Origin: Polytrichum commune | Taxonomy: Eukaryota > Streptophyta > Polytrichopsida > Polytrichales > Polytrichaceae | Reading direction: 5' to 3' | Length of the DNA: 64,000 nucleotides | Assembly: GCA_950295325.1 (NCBI GenBank) | Contig: OX485808.1 | Coordinates: 13,332,501 to 13,396,500 of the forward strand | Shown: positions 1 through 12,417 of the stretch, piece after piece | Numbering within the stretch: the first letter of the stretch is position 1 | How the letters are laid out: every line of letters begins with the position of its first letter | The notes under the pieces: model-generated | The model's input: only the letters and a program-made list of their open reading frames with translations | The model's database searches: none | What the model was told of the DNA's origin: nothing | Made by a program: the position numbers and the translations under genes

Positions 1-130
1 TAGCCCAACACTGCTCCTCGTGGATGATAAATCAAGCATCAAGAAAACTTGGGTGACTTTGTGTTAATTCTCATAAACTCATGGTTTTGGGACTAAACCC
101 ATGGTTTCATCCACTTTACTTCACAAATAA
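1..130 (-). repeat. Dispersed repeat family A, copy cut by the window edge
   Basis: Read on the minus strand, this matches 13750-13870 almost base for base (for example GTTTAGTCCCAAA, then GAGAATTAACACAAAGTCA and CAAGTTTTCTT) and matches about 54990-55100 more loosely. The copy runs off the left edge of the window. The family has no visible coding content. It may be a piece of an LTR or of a non-autonomous element, but neither end can be placed from this copy. Confidence 0.75.
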
Positions 131-1000
131 CTCTAATCGTATCTCGGGTTGCGGCCCATCCTTGGGTTGCAAGGCTCCTCAATTGGCTACTCATTAGTTG
201 GGGTCAATGTGTGGAAGCATGATCAGGCCTAAACCTATAATATATCCGTTCAAGTCAGCTCTAAGGAGCCGTAATATTACTTAGCGATGTGGGCCCTCAT
301 ATTACAACATCAAGATGTTGGGAGCTCAGTCCAAGTATGACTCTCCCTACATAATGTTTTTGAGCATCCCATTGTTATATTCTAAGGGCCTGTAAAACAA
401 GAGTTGAACGACGAATAATGTTATGGCACCCCTAATTATGCTCTAAGACATTTAAAAGTTGAAGTGATCCTATCTATATATTATCCACTTTATTCCAAAA
501 TCTACACAATCACAACAATCAATGTAACACGGAGGAATTCATAATACTTTTGAAAAAAGTCATGCCAGGGAGGCTGGATCTCGTAATGGAAATGGAAAGC
601 TTCGAATTAGTGCCGGAAGAGGAAGTGGAATTATCTCAAAGTTTAAGGACATTGAAATCAAGCAACTTCTTTCTCATTTAAATTTTTTTTTTGGAAGTGG
701 ATGTTTTTTTTAATTCCCTTGATATGCTTGGTTTGAAAGTGAGGAACCACACTAAACTGTTTTAAAATTGATTTGGGCCACATTAAGTAGAAACTTGATA
801 TTGGTAAATATTTATTCTATGCTACTTTTGAAATAAAAGGATTATGATTATGGAAGGTGTTGGTCATAAATCTCAAAGAAGATTCATGGGAAAATTTGAG
901 ATCTTACACTAACGTTATATACACCCCAACTAGACAATTAGAGTGGTTCACGTTAATCGTATCTGCATGAATTTTTCACCCAAGCTAATAGGACTATTTA
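131..1000. other. AT-rich intergenic DNA, nothing recognised
   Basis: Stops occur in all frames and there are no conserved motifs or clear repeat ends. I see no supported gene or RNA here. Confidence 0.6.
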
Positions 1001-1581
1001 GGGTTGCTTCACACTATGGCCGAAGGTTGAGAGGCCGTTGATTTCCACCAATCATATTGCATGAAACCAAGAATTCGACCTCTTGACCCTTCACACTAGA
1101 GGCCAAAGTCCAAAGGCCGTCACAATTTAAAATGCCTGCATGACAATATTTTTTGACCAAGGCGACGGACTCTTGAAGGAAGTTTGGGTCGGACAGGAAG
1201 GGAAACCCTAACTATTGTTGAGAGGCCGTTGATTTTTATCATATAAAAATAAAAAAAACTAACAAGACCTTGGCCGTTAGGTTGGAGGAGTTATTTTGGG
1301 CATGGAATAAAGTGGGATGCTTCTTCTTCCTTTGGACGTTGGGCTTGGCCTTTGGAGGCTTCACACTATGACAGTCCAAGTCGAAAGGCCTGTGGGAGTT
1401 CATGGCCAAAGGTTTGGACTTTGGGCTTGGCCTTTGGAAGGTTCACACTATGCCCAACCGATGGCTCCAATTCCTATATTTTATTGGCTATTTTCAACCC
1501 ATTTCTTTGGACACTTCAATAAAGTTTGGCCATTCAATCCCACAGCCTTTCGACTTGGACAACCATAGTGTGAAGCAATCC
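1001..1581. mobile_element. Harbinger-type MITE with GGGTTGCTTCACAC ends
   Basis: The left end GGGTTGCTTCACACTATGG is mirrored by the right end, whose reverse complement is GGATTGCTTCACACTATGG. The element is flanked on both sides by TTA (998-1000 and 1582-1584). A 3 bp TTA/TAA duplication is the signature of the PIF/Harbinger superfamily. The 581 bp body encodes no transposase and repeats short phrases based on AGGCCGTTGATTT and GGACTTTGGGCTTGGCC. The ends resemble, but differ from, those of the GGGCCACTTCACAC family at 10060, 12418, 33022 and 49157. Confidence 0.75.
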
Positions 1582-3275
1582 TTAGTGTACTAAATGGTTG
1601 CCAAAGGCCAAATCCACCGAGATTGAGATGATGAGTCAAGAATTGAGCATCAAGACCTTTGATTTTTTAAGATAAACAAATTTTCTTGCTATGGAGCAAG
1701 TTGGGCTTTTGTGTGTGTATGTGTGTGTGGGGGGGGGGTAGTTTTGTTTTGTACCCTAGTAGACGATCTACTTGCATATGTAGACAAACAAACTATATTT
1801 GGATCATTCATCTAAAAGTTTGACCAATCTCCCAATAAATAAAACATGAATCCACTTGTGCCAATGAAAAAAATAAGAGGATTCTCACTTTTCCATGCAA
1901 GTGATACACGCGTGTTTGATGATATATATCGTACCTCATGATTTAAAATCACAGCTACACGCTTGTGATTTGCAATATTAAGAATAGAAAAATGTGACAG
2001 TTTGTGATTCTTACATACTTTGCAGATGAAATAGCCAGAAATACCCTTAACATCATAAAAAAATGGATGAGATCGTAACTTATGGATGAATGTGTGTAAG
2101 TTTAGACTCTAGACATGAGATGAAATCCAATCCTAGATTGTATCTAATTTATGTACATTGCTTTCAATGAATGCACGTACTTTAAGGTAGAAGTGACCAT
2201 GACAAACACTTTGAATATTACAATTCCACATCCAAACTATTGAATTCCTATTTAAGGAAAATTTAGACAATAACATTACAAGCACAAACGACATTAACCT
2301 CACATGAATTGGAGAATATTCAAAATATGTAGAAATATTCAAAGTCATAAATCTCATTTGAATTTTTATAATTTGATAAGGGGATGCTAGGTGGGTCGAG
2401 GTTTTGTAGTTGGGAACACATGTAGTTAGGTCTGATGATGCAATTGCATGGTTATGAATACAATAGGTTAAGGAGTTGAATTGGTTAATTCAATTTGACC
2501 ATTCACTTTGCACTAGCCTCCATGACATAACATATTTCTAGCACACCATAAATTGAGGTTGCTTGACCACTTAAGTCAAACATGCGGGAACCACATTATG
2601 AACAATATTGAATGCCACACCAACTTGCCTACATGTAGATTTTGGGTAATGCAGTGGTTAGTAATGGAGATTCGTTTCACTAATCACAAGATGTGAGGCC
2701 AAAACCACCCCCCTTAAGCGTCCTAGTCCGGGTGATGGTTTTGAGAATCACATGTATTGTTTGTGTATTGGAAATGCTCCCTTCACATCCCAAGGCACCC
2801 ATGTCATTTTGAATCACTTTGTTTATTAATGGTAGCCTCTGGACTTGTAGCCGAATTGGCTTTCTCAAGGGTCCAACCGGCGGCCTTAGCAACACAAGCG
2901 CTCAAAGATATTCCCCTTTGGCCCTTGCTTATCCTCTCCTTCCCTATTCCAAAACTAGAGTCTTCCACTTTCTCCATCGGCCTAACTTCCTTTGTTTCGC
3001 CACCGCGGAAGTCCTCCACCTTCTCCATTAGTAATCCAAGTGATTTATTTTGACCAATAGGTTCAAGTGTTGAAAAACACTTTTCTCAATGGTTCATCAT
3101 TAAGACATTCAAGAGTCACATACAACCCTACCTAGTCTAATAAATCCCAACCCTTGCCTAAGATCTATGATGGCCTACAATAACCTAGTGTGATTAGATT
3201 AATTTTTGGGTTAAGCAACTAAGTTGCTAGGCTTTTCTTTTTTAATTACTGGCACCCCCCCAAGGTCAGCTGGCA
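1582..3275. other. Intergenic DNA, nothing recognised
   Basis: It holds a GT-rich run ending in a G tract near 1712-1738 and a slightly GC-richer patch around 2680-3030 with short open frames on both strands. Those frames match no family I know and lack coding character. No gene is supported. Confidence 0.55.
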
Positions 3276-3590
3276 CTTGTGCTGGCTTCGGCCATGAACT
3301 TGTTACCTTGATGGCTTCGGCCCTGAACTGGGACTGTGCTGGTTTCGGCCATGAACTTGTTACCTTGCTGGCTTCGGCCCTGAGCTGGGACTGTGCTGGC
3401 TTCGGCCATGAACTGGGACTATGCTGGCTCGGCCATGAACTTGTTACCTTGCTGGCTTCGGCCCTGAACTGGGACTGTGCTGGTTCGGCCCTGAACTGGG
3501 ACTATGCTGGCTCGGCCATGAACTTGTTACCTTGTTGGCTTGGCCATGAACTGGGACTATGCTGGCTTCGGCCATGGGTCAGCTTAAGCA
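3276..3590 (+). repeat. GC-rich minisatellite (GCTGGCTTCGGCCATGAACT type)
   Basis: Variants of two short phrases alternate: GGCTTCGGCCATGAACTTGTTACC and GGCTTCGGCCCTGAACTGGGACTGT (each split here only by reading frame). Basic units are about 28-36 bp and are arranged in higher-order pairs over about 315 bp. Because units are often close to multiples of 3 bp, one plus-strand frame stays open (3224-3610) and would encode a repetitive peptide rich in GFGHEL and ALNWD. No known protein family is recognised, so it is treated as a tandem repeat rather than a gene. Confidence 0.85.
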
Positions 3591-3733
3591 ACCCCAGCTG
3601 CCCTCAATAAGTAACCCCAGGCTCTAATCAAGCATCACCCTAACTCCCTTCCCCTTGTACTTTGGCTAAATGTACTAACTTAGCCCGCTAATGAACTAAT
3701 CTAACACATAACTACCCTAAGAGCTACTTAATC

Positions 3734-3960
3734 CACACGCCTTGTCTCAAGCTCTAAGAGCTCTCCCCCCTTGAGAGAGATAATAAGAGAAAGAGCTTAA
3801 CTAATTAACTTCCCTAAAACCAATAATCCACACACGTGGCTCAAGCTCTAAGAGCTATCCCCCCTTGAGAGGGACAATAAGAGAAAGAGCTTAACTAATT
3901 AACTTCCCTAAAACCAATAATCCACACACGTGGCTCAAGCTCTAAGAGCTTGCTCCCTTG
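3734..3960 (+). repeat. Tandem repeat, 94-97 bp unit, about 2.4 copies
   Basis: CAAGCTCTAAGAGCT recurs at the same place in three successive units starting near 3734, 3831 and 3925. Each is followed by a C tract, TTGAGAG, then AATAAGAGAAAGAGC and TTAACTAATTAACTTCCC. The second and third unit boundaries (CACACGTGGC) are exactly 94 bp apart. CAAGCTCTAAGAGCTT is itself partly palindromic. No gene function is seen. Confidence 0.85.
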
Positions 3961-4844
3961 AGAACGCTTGATGGAGAGAGTCGCAAATGAGAGAAAGAAC
4001 ACCTTAAGTAGCAAAGAGGGAGAGAGGAAGAGAGGGAGAGAGAGGTGAGGATAGGGTGGGAGGATTAGCACCTCCAATCACAATCCCTTAACCTTCACCT
4101 TCAAAGTAGGGACTAATCCCCTTCCACCAAGCTTCCTTCTTCCTAAACTACCAAGGTGGATCCAAAAGTGGGCATTTAACCCGCGGAGCTCACCTTGCCT
4201 CACCTTACCCTTTACTCACATAATCAAGGCATCCTCTTATTGAAATCAAACCTTGAAATAACTACACAACACATTCTAATGCCTAAACTTAAATCCAAAC
4301 CACACTTCACTCTTTTTATGTTTTGTGAATAATCATAACACATCCAAGTCAAACTAAAATTGGTTTCGAAGAGTTAATCACCACATGTGGGCACCATTTT
4401 GTGCTCACACAAGACTACAAATAATTGTAGGGACTTGCTAACCAATCAAGAAATGGTTGCCATCCGTAAAGGACCAAAATAGGGTCAAAATCAGGTCACA
4501 AATGGAGTTGGATCCTTCTAGCTTATGATACAATATGTAGTTGAAGGTGGTTGAGATGGTTGTACTTCACTTTCTTTGATTCTATTTTGTTTGTAGGTGT
4601 CATGACACCGGGAGAGAACTTCCAGGCCAAAGCATTGGAGAGGGTTTGTAGTAGACAAAGACTCATATACAAACTTCACATTACAATCCCAAAATGCTAC
4701 AGACCTCCACTCCACAGATTGCACAAATAGGAGGGATGATAATTGAGATCAAATCCACTCTTCAACTACAGTTGCTCCTCGTGTGTGAGAATGGGAGAAA
4801 ATGTATGGTTGTGGTTAAAAATGGACCCAACCACAAACCACTTG

Positions 4845-4848
<4 letters not shown>

Positions 4849-4882
<34 letters not shown>
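4849..4882 (+). repeat. (CA)n microsatellite with adjoining (TATC)n
   Basis: An uninterrupted AC/CA dinucleotide run of about 34 bases is followed at 4888-4912 by a short degenerate CTAT repeat and then GAGAGA. This is an ordinary simple repeat. Confidence 0.95.
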
Positions 4883-4884
<2 letters not shown>

Positions 4885-7800
4885 TTGTCTATCTATCTAT
4901 CCATCTATCTAACTGAGAGAGAGATGGGCATTTCTTTGAAGAAAGATGAGATACAAAACTTAAGAGTGCTACCAAATTTGTGAAGGGTCCGTCTCACTTG
5001 TGCCCATGCCACTAATGAAATCCACAAAGAGTGTCAGTAATGTACACAAGGTAAATCTTAGCAGAACCAAATTTTTATCTATGTCCCACAATCATGTACA
5101 ACATACACACCCATTTTGTATCATGGAACACACATATTGTCATTGAGTATTCTACATGTTCTTTGAACAACACGAGACTGCGCTTTGTGGCATGTTACAC
5201 ACTCCTTCCACCTTTACTAGTCCTCACTACTTAACCTAATCTTAGGGGTTACTTAAGATAAACAACCAATGCTACTTAAACTATGAGAGAAAGCTTTCAT
5301 GCTTTCCCTCTTTACTTGTTATAGAATTAGGTAAGTACCCTTCACCATAGATTCATAGAAACGGATCTATGGTGGACATTTGTCAAGGAGAATTCACCAA
5401 ACCCTAAAGTAATTCTTATGTTAGGAGTTATTTTTCATAAATGGATGGATCCATTTATATTAAAGTAAAAGAGAAAGAGACCTTCATGACTTCTCTGGTC
5501 ACCACCCAATGATTGCAAGATCATTTATATGGGTCAATGTTGAATAGTGTGGGCCACACTAAATCAAATTCACTAGTGTAGTTGAGTGTGAACACGGCCT
5601 CCAATGTAGGTACGCACACAATCATATTTTAACGATCTCATTTGTTGAATGCAAGACTAGGACCTCATTGAATACACGAGTCAACACTAAAGTGCTCAAC
5701 TGTATACTTTGTGCCATCCCATGCGACTACACTAGACTCTCCCGTACATCTCAATCACACTTTGTTGACTCAAAATTGTAACCCTAGAATTACATTTTAA
5801 TAATGAGAAGTGCTACTTTAGAAATATATAGTTAGCGTATTCTTCTGTGACATGGCATGAGCATGTGAAATTGCGTAAGCCACATCTCAAAAATAGTAGG
5901 CACATAACATGCACCAAGATAATATATTGTATAATGTTAAACTATAATTCTAACTTGCACATGAGCATATAACTAAGTCATGTTTATAGCATAAAGTAGG
6001 ACTATGATGTGTTCACACGTTGATGTTGATGTTAGAATCGTGTTTTCTTGTTACTAGTGTGGTTTGAATTGCATAACATTTGGTGTGTAAGTGTGTTGAT
6101 GTAAAGAGTGTGTCCACTACAATGCAATATCTTTTGTTGTCATTGGATATTGAGACTTTCTACGTTATGATCGCATGTTTGTTCTTTTGTTTACAACCAA
6201 CCCACCCACTGCAAGCGTAAGGTAAACAGTAAACCCCACCTTACACCAAGAGGATTCTTGAACAAGGTAGGGCCAACGGGTTCAAATTCATGTTAGATTG
6301 CCTGACGTTGGTTATTTATTCATTTATTTGTTTATAACCAAAATTGTCCATTAACCACAAATTACGTTATAGAAGACTTATTTCTGGAGGTCTTTGACCA
6401 TGATATTGTTCTCATGTTTATCTTGCCAATGCCTCCAATAAAAGATCCTTTTGACCGTAATCGGTGGAAAATGACAAGACTTGCTTATGACTATAGGGTT
6501 TAACTAATTCATCACCTACATTTGGAAAATAACAACTTACACATGTACTTATGTACCCCCCCCCCCCTACTATAGACTCTTCAAATAATAGTACACGATT
6601 TCATTTTCACTCAAAGCAAGCCTTCGCATCTTTTGGGGTTGTATTGAACTTGCTAGTCCCGTAATCCTTTTGGCTTCTTGGACTTTAGAATCAATTTCAT
6701 TTCATTCAAGAATTTTCTAGAAACTATGATAGAGGCGTTGGTTTTTGACACATTGGGTACCCTTGTACGGTGCTCTTTGCTTCTCTTATGTTCTTGTCGG
6801 CAAAAGAAACGACAAGAAGTTTTGGAAGTGCCAAGTTGTAACCCAATAAGGTGAGCATGCTTTTCACAGTCACCTTTTCTAATTGGTCGCCTATATTTGT
6901 GGTGTGTAGTTAGGTATGGATGTAAGAATAGACACTAAAACAACATGTGTTTAAAAAGAGATTGGATTACGTGCTCATAATCAATTGCTCATCCAAGAGT
7001 TCATGGGTTATTGAAACTCGTTGGAACTTTGCATCCATGGAGGTACAATATCATCAATGATTCTTAGATTATGTGCTTGAGCTTATCAGTATGACCAATA
7101 ACCAACTTGAGTAGGTGAATGACACACTGCTCCCATCAACTCTCCTCTCATTGGTTATCTAGTCCAAAATATGTTAACCGTTATAGGCTCAACACTCTAC
7201 ATAATTAGGGGGTCCATGAGGATCCTCGCTTTGACAACGAATAAGATACTCATGTGAACTCCAAAAATTATCATGAAATGGCTACACCCATGATTTAGAA
7301 CTTGCAGTCATCTCACACTAATTGTGCATTTCATAATCTACGGGAAGTGGGTGTAGAGCTAAAAATGTTCATTTAAGGTATGCTTACTTGAACAACCACA
7401 ATGGACATAGCTTTAACCCTCAAAGGTCTAATGTGCCCGATCTATAACCTATGTAAACCATTTATATGGGTCGTCTTTCATGCTTTATCCATGAAGGAAG
7501 CCATTAGTATCTAGATAGGTCCTCCCCAAGTCTTAAAATCATGATATTCATAGTTATGGTTTCACAACTTTATTAAGTATACCTAAAATTGCAGCCAAAT
7601 GTAACATTACATTGATTTTTATTTTTATTTTTATTTTATGGTTTGTACATAATTAGAATGGTTAAAGAATATTTATCTTTTAAATAAAAATACATTTATA
7701 TTTCATCAAAATCAAGTGAGATGCATTTTTTATTGGTAAAATTAAGGAGTGACATAATGGGGGTGGGAACAAAATTGAGTTCAATTTTTTATTATTATAA

Positions 7801-8640
7801 TAGTAAATATTGTAACAAAAAGATTCTTTGAGGTGCTTAAGCACTTCAAAGACCATATAAAAATGTTGGTGGTAGATTCTTCACTAAAATTGGACCAAAT
7901 CCTAGTCCAAGATTATAATATGTTGAATTATATGGTAGAAAACTTTGATAGAAAAAACATAATTGATTATGATGATATTATGCAAAATTTCCCATTAAAT
8001 GTCCATTATTTTATCATGTGTGCATGCACGCACGCGTGCATCAAATAGTAGGTTGTATTGTCTTTGCATTATATCTAAATAGTAAATTATATAAATAATC
8101 AAGAAGGATCACATGTCTCCGAAAAGATTTAGGTATAGTGGAAGTGTACCAAGAGATTCGCCCATGGAATTGATGAAACCGAAAAGTCAAAAGCTTAAGA
8201 ACATGTCCAAATTAAAGTAAATTTAATTGAATAGCTAGAAGTTGGGGAAATAAGTAGATTGAAAATTAAGTATTTAGACTCCTTTAGAGTGGCGTGTCAA
8301 GAAGCTCGATGTCCACTACCTAGCTACTTGCATGGACATTAAGGCTTCTAGGGCTTAAATGCCTTAGGGGTCAAAAGGTGATTTGCCCAAGTGGCCGTGG
8401 CTTGGATATATATCTCGAAACTCTCGGAGATTTGAAGGCAACAAGAAGCATGATAGGCCCCACTTCCATCGGATGTGGGATTCCAAGGAAACCGTACAAA
8501 GAAGTCAATGTAGGGTGCTTTGGATGTAGGTTTTGACTTGAAAATATTTAGGGTGCATGTGGATAAGGATGTTGGTAATAGGAACATTCAATGGATGAAT
8601 GTCGTTGATGGCAAAGCCGTTTTATCATTTAAAGTACCGC
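4883..8640. other. Long AT-rich intergenic stretch, nothing recognised
   Basis: About 3.7 kb without a supported gene. A C tract lies at about 6545-6557. Very AT-rich sequence with TTTTTATTTTTATTTT lies around 7615-7720. No transposon ends, tRNA or coding exon were recognised. Confidence 0.55.
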
Positions 8641-8854
8641 GGTTGTTATTTGGTTACACTTCTCAATCGGACGCGTAGCGTATACACTCTAGAATTCGTA
8701 ATATCAAGCTTGTGGTAACCAAAGCGCACATGATATTATGGAGTTTTCTAGTGAACACAAAGTTAACATGGTAATGATGATGACAACGTGATGCGTGCGA
8801 GTGTGTGTTTAAGTTCTTTGGTGCTTTACTTTGATGTCAAACCCTAAAATGTGT

Positions 8855-8985
8855 GGGAGGGAAATGTGATAACAAGCAGTGAGACTTAAACTAAGAACAT
8901 CCGTTCTCTAGGGTTTCGGGATATAAGAGAAGGAGTGACATTAAGGAGGTTGATATTACAGAGTTTAAAGTGTATTTGATTGGCA
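8855..8985 (+). repeat. Dispersed repeat, inverted partner at 16566-16690
   Basis: GTGAGACTTAAA, GAGTGACATTAAGGAGG and TTGATATTACAGAGTTTA reappear in the same order on the opposite strand at 16566-16690. This is a low-identity, old repeat pair about 7.7 kb apart. The element class is unknown. Confidence 0.5.
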
Positions 8986-10059
8986 TGTGGTTACTAGGTG
9001 AGGATCAAAGAATAAACATCATAAAGACACGCGTTTAAAAGAGGTTGGACTATGTTTTCAACATTTATTAACTATTTTCTATACAAGAGTGAACATTATT
9101 GGGAGGACCTATGTACTTCTATTAACCAAAACTTTTCAATCCAGTGCTTATTGACGTTCCATTGTAGATTTGTTGATGCAACACAAACCTGAAGACGTGG
9201 ATATGATCAATAGACGATGGAGTACAAGGAAAACGAATTGAAGAACACCCACATATCCTATCACTAACTTACAAAGTGTGGATGTGTAATGTAGAGCACA
9301 TTGTGACAGTTTGTGGATTTTCAATGTGGACCTAAGATTCGTGGGCCTTACATGGTCGCATTAATTCTTAATTGCACATCTACAATTGAGTGGGATATAT
9401 GACAAGGTTTGCAGTTAAGAGTGGACACCAAAATTACATCATGTGGTACGATGAGATTGGACTAACTTATCACATGCTCAAAATATAAACACCGCCTTTA
9501 AAGGTTTAACGGTTAACACAAATTAGGAAGGCCTATATGATGACGTCAACGAGAATAGGGCCCAATATGTGAGGTATGGAGTACCCACAATAGGTCGTAT
9601 TTTACAACATTGTAACCTTGTAATATCTAAGGACCCATCATCCCCATGGCATGCGTTGAGGGACATGAGTCTATTAAACATACATGTTATGTGATATGTC
9701 AAGGAAAAACTTTTGCTTGAACTAGTTACACTGCCCAAATAGACCTCGGAATGTAAGTGGATTACCACCACTCTAAAACTTTAGGGGGCATAGATTTTGA
9801 GGCTTGGGATTTGACGTCCACTTTGAAGGCTAATATTATTTAATTTAATTTTCTTCTATTTAATTATATAAGCCCAACCAAGGCGAGTGCATCTATCAAG
9901 AACTATGATTTATAATGGATTCTAATGTATAGGTACATCTCCAAACATGACAAGTGCACATTTGAAAGAAAGAAAAAAGGAAAAAACCATATAGTTCATA
10001 TATGAACTTCACATAATTTTATTAGTATTGGATACTTACCTTCCCAATGGATAAGTTTA
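8986..10059. other. Intergenic DNA, nothing recognised
   Basis: No coding exon, RNA gene or clear repeat end was recognised in this interval. Confidence 0.5.
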
Positions 10060-10558
10060 GGGCCACTTCACACACGAGCCAAGAGCCGTGACCATGAACT
10101 TGTGAAAGTCCAAAAGAGAACATTCAAAGGCCGTCCCAAGACACCTCCAAAATCACGTAGTGTAACCATGGATCCTCAAGTGTAGTGTGAAGTCATATGG
10201 GACCGGGCCCTCAACCAAATGCTATTTCAATGAATTTCTATTCATGCAGATCCTCACACATGATAAGATTGAATAAATCAACGGTTGTGAGCATTCGGAG
10301 TGCCACGGTCTCCCAGTTTTGTGGTAGGCCTACCTCCAAGAGGTGGTTTTTGCAAATAGTCCAAGTGACCATGAAACATGATCCATTTGATGCCATGTAG
10401 GAATCCATGTAGACTTTACATCCATCTTGCATTCACATGCTCCGTTGGTCCCTCAAGCGTAGTGTGAAGCGAACTTGGACCGGCTCCGTCTTTTCCACCA
10501 ATGAGAGTGCTTGAAGTGTAATGGTCACGGGCTCTCACTCTCATGTGTGAAGTGGCCC
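10060..10558 (-). mobile_element. Harbinger-type MITE, GGGCCACTTCACAC family, copy 1
   Basis: The ends are GGGCCACTTCACACACGAG on the left and its near-perfect complement (CTCATGTGTGAAGTGGCCC) on the right, flanked by TTA at 10057-10059 and 10559-10561. The element is 499 bp. A minus-strand open frame of 64 codons (10238-10432) has a close relative in copy 2. This probably only reflects shared ancestry of the copies, since nothing in it resembles a known protein. Copies 2 and 4 are flanked by TAA and copy 3 by TTA on one side only. The TTA/TAA target places the family in PIF/Harbinger. Confidence 0.85.
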
Positions 10559-10929
10559 TTACATAGACACCACAAACCTCTAGCCATGTTTGCCCATGCC
10601 TCTCCTCTTTGTGTCCACACCCATAAATACATGAGATGGGAATGGCAAGAGCCCATGTGAAGCAACTCCCCAACTTCTTGAAGATTGCCAGCTTGGCTTT
10701 GTGTCAAACTCATCCATCGTGGTGAAAATACTCTAAAAGGAACATACTCTTTAAAGATTGAGGCCCGATTTATTCCAACCGAAGCCCTTTACACTAATTA
10801 TGCGTCCATGATATTAATTTGGAATCTAATATACTAAAATATTAGAATAAAACCAAGTTTCAAGCGAAACAATATGAATTTTTGAATTGAACTTTAGGTG
10901 AATTGGCTAAAATGTGAGCTTGAGAGTTT

Positions 10930-11190
10930 ACATGCATAGTCAACCAAGTTTTCTTGAACTTCATGATAAAAAAAAAGAGGTTATGCTATCAAGAATCATA
11001 ATTTTAGCTTGTTATACTAGAATTGGTGGGCCAAGCCAGCCTTGCATAGGCCCATCTGAGATTTGAGGTGACGGGTTTCATGGATATAACCTATTTGAAA
11101 TCCTAAAATTTTCTCAAAGTCTTTCCAATTAGTAAATGATGTTTGGGGAGTTTCACCCAACTTTCAAAAATGAGCTTTGACATCATGTGC
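10930..11190 (+). repeat. Dispersed repeat family A, diverged partial copy
   Basis: Shares GGGCCAAGCCAGCCTTGCAT, then AGGCCCAT, ATCCTAAAATT and TTTCACCCAACTTTC in order with the copies at 13870-14060 and 55300-55480. It is more diverged and lacks the GTTTAGTCCCAAA part found at the start of the fuller copies. Confidence 0.6.
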
Positions 11191-11689
11191 ATATGTATGA
11201 CTTAGTGCCTCGTCTTAAATATACATCAATTCATGGAGTGGTGAATGCTTGGTTGTGGATCTAAGGACGGACACCCAAAATACATGTATTGAAAAGGGAT
11301 TGGACTATGTGCTCAAAGTTTATTGACCATTCTAGTACACTAGTCAACATGATTGGGGGGACCTATACGATCATTCAACAACTCGGAGAATCTTCGCTTC
11401 AAGAATGAATAGGATATCCGTACATACATATTCACTTCAAAAAACACGAGGAAAGTGGCTACGGGCTCGATTTGGACTTGCTAATCATTTGGCACTAATC
11501 TTGTGTTTCTTATCCTATGAGAAGTGAAGGCATAAAGAAAAGTGTCCATTTGAAAACCCACTTACCTTACGACAGAGCCAACAAACTCTTAGGGTGAAGT
11601 TCCAAGGAGGGAATTGGGCATTATGGTCCAAAATATTCTTCAGGCTTCATGGTTGAGAATTTGGTCATTGAAGATCCTTAAAGGCTTAC

Positions 11690-11706
11690 CCCCCCCCCCC
11701 CCCCCG
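11690..11706. repeat. Poly-C tract
   Basis: A run of about 15 C residues followed by GCGG. Such runs are prone to length error in sequencing. Confidence 0.8.
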
Positions 11707-11810
11707 CGGTGCTCACTTGGATACGAAGGTCTCAAATTATGAGGTATGTTGACTGCACTAGTGGCACAGTCAAAGTTAACTCATGAAAGGTTTGAGATGA
11801 CCCTAAACTA

Positions 11811-11981
11811 CCGGATGATGGCGGAGAGATACCCAAATCTCAAGGAAGAGGTTGGCAGTTCGAATCCTGGCTGTGAAATCTCCTCTCTACTTGACGGAAA
11901 ACTTGTCAGGTGGTGAACTGCCTCCCGTGCTTTGGTGTTGGCCTGTGAGCCTTCTGTCTCAAAAAGAAAAGAAAAGAAAAA
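11811..11981 (+). mobile_element. Possible tRNA-derived SINE
   Basis: A pol III-like A box (TGGCGGAGAG, 11819-11828) and a near-consensus B box (GTTCGAATCC, 11858-11867) lie about 30 bp apart, as in a tRNA head. The unit ends in an A-rich tail of AAAAG repeats (11961-11981). The head does not fold as a clean tRNA: the acceptor stem is not evident, so it is not called a tRNA gene. Target duplications could not be identified, and no second copy was seen in the window. A chance B box is the main alternative. Confidence 0.4.
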
Positions 11982-12352
11982 GTTTAGTCATGAAATGAAG
12001 AGTTTCGATTGAAAAGGAAATGGACCCTACCATGTGAAATTGGGGGGGGGATGAGAAATTGCACATTGCACATATTTTCATCCCTATTCATGAAACCACC
12101 CCGAGAGTTTGTGGGAACAGGGTTGCGGGGTTGGGGGGTTCCATGATGAAAGGAAGCATTTGTAGGCATACAAAAATGTTGCTAAGTTTGGTGAGCCCAC
12201 AAATATTAATGTTTTGTTCCAGAATATACTTGTAGAATTCTCTTGTTACTGAGATTCAGGTGCACACTTGGATTGACATCTACACTCCAAAGATGTCCAG
12301 TTATCCTATCATCGCCCACTCTCCAGCTGGTTAAGGTCTAGTATAGACATGC

Positions 12353-12392
12353 ATGCCCAAGCTACACTAAATACGATATTTAGTGTCACCAA
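12353..12392. repeat. Palindromic TAAATAT hairpin motif
   Basis: ACTAAATACGATATTTAGT is an almost perfect palindrome. Related palindromes stand at about 13366-13384, 30353-30372, 41335-41352 and 48716-48738. Confidence 0.6.
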
Positions 12393-12417
12393 TTCTAATT
12401 GTCTCGATCAATACTAA

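Noticed and set aside
11851-11867. tRNA gene suggested by the GTTCGAATCC box
   Set aside because: No acceptor or anticodon stem can be formed around it, so a SINE head is more likely than a functional tRNA.
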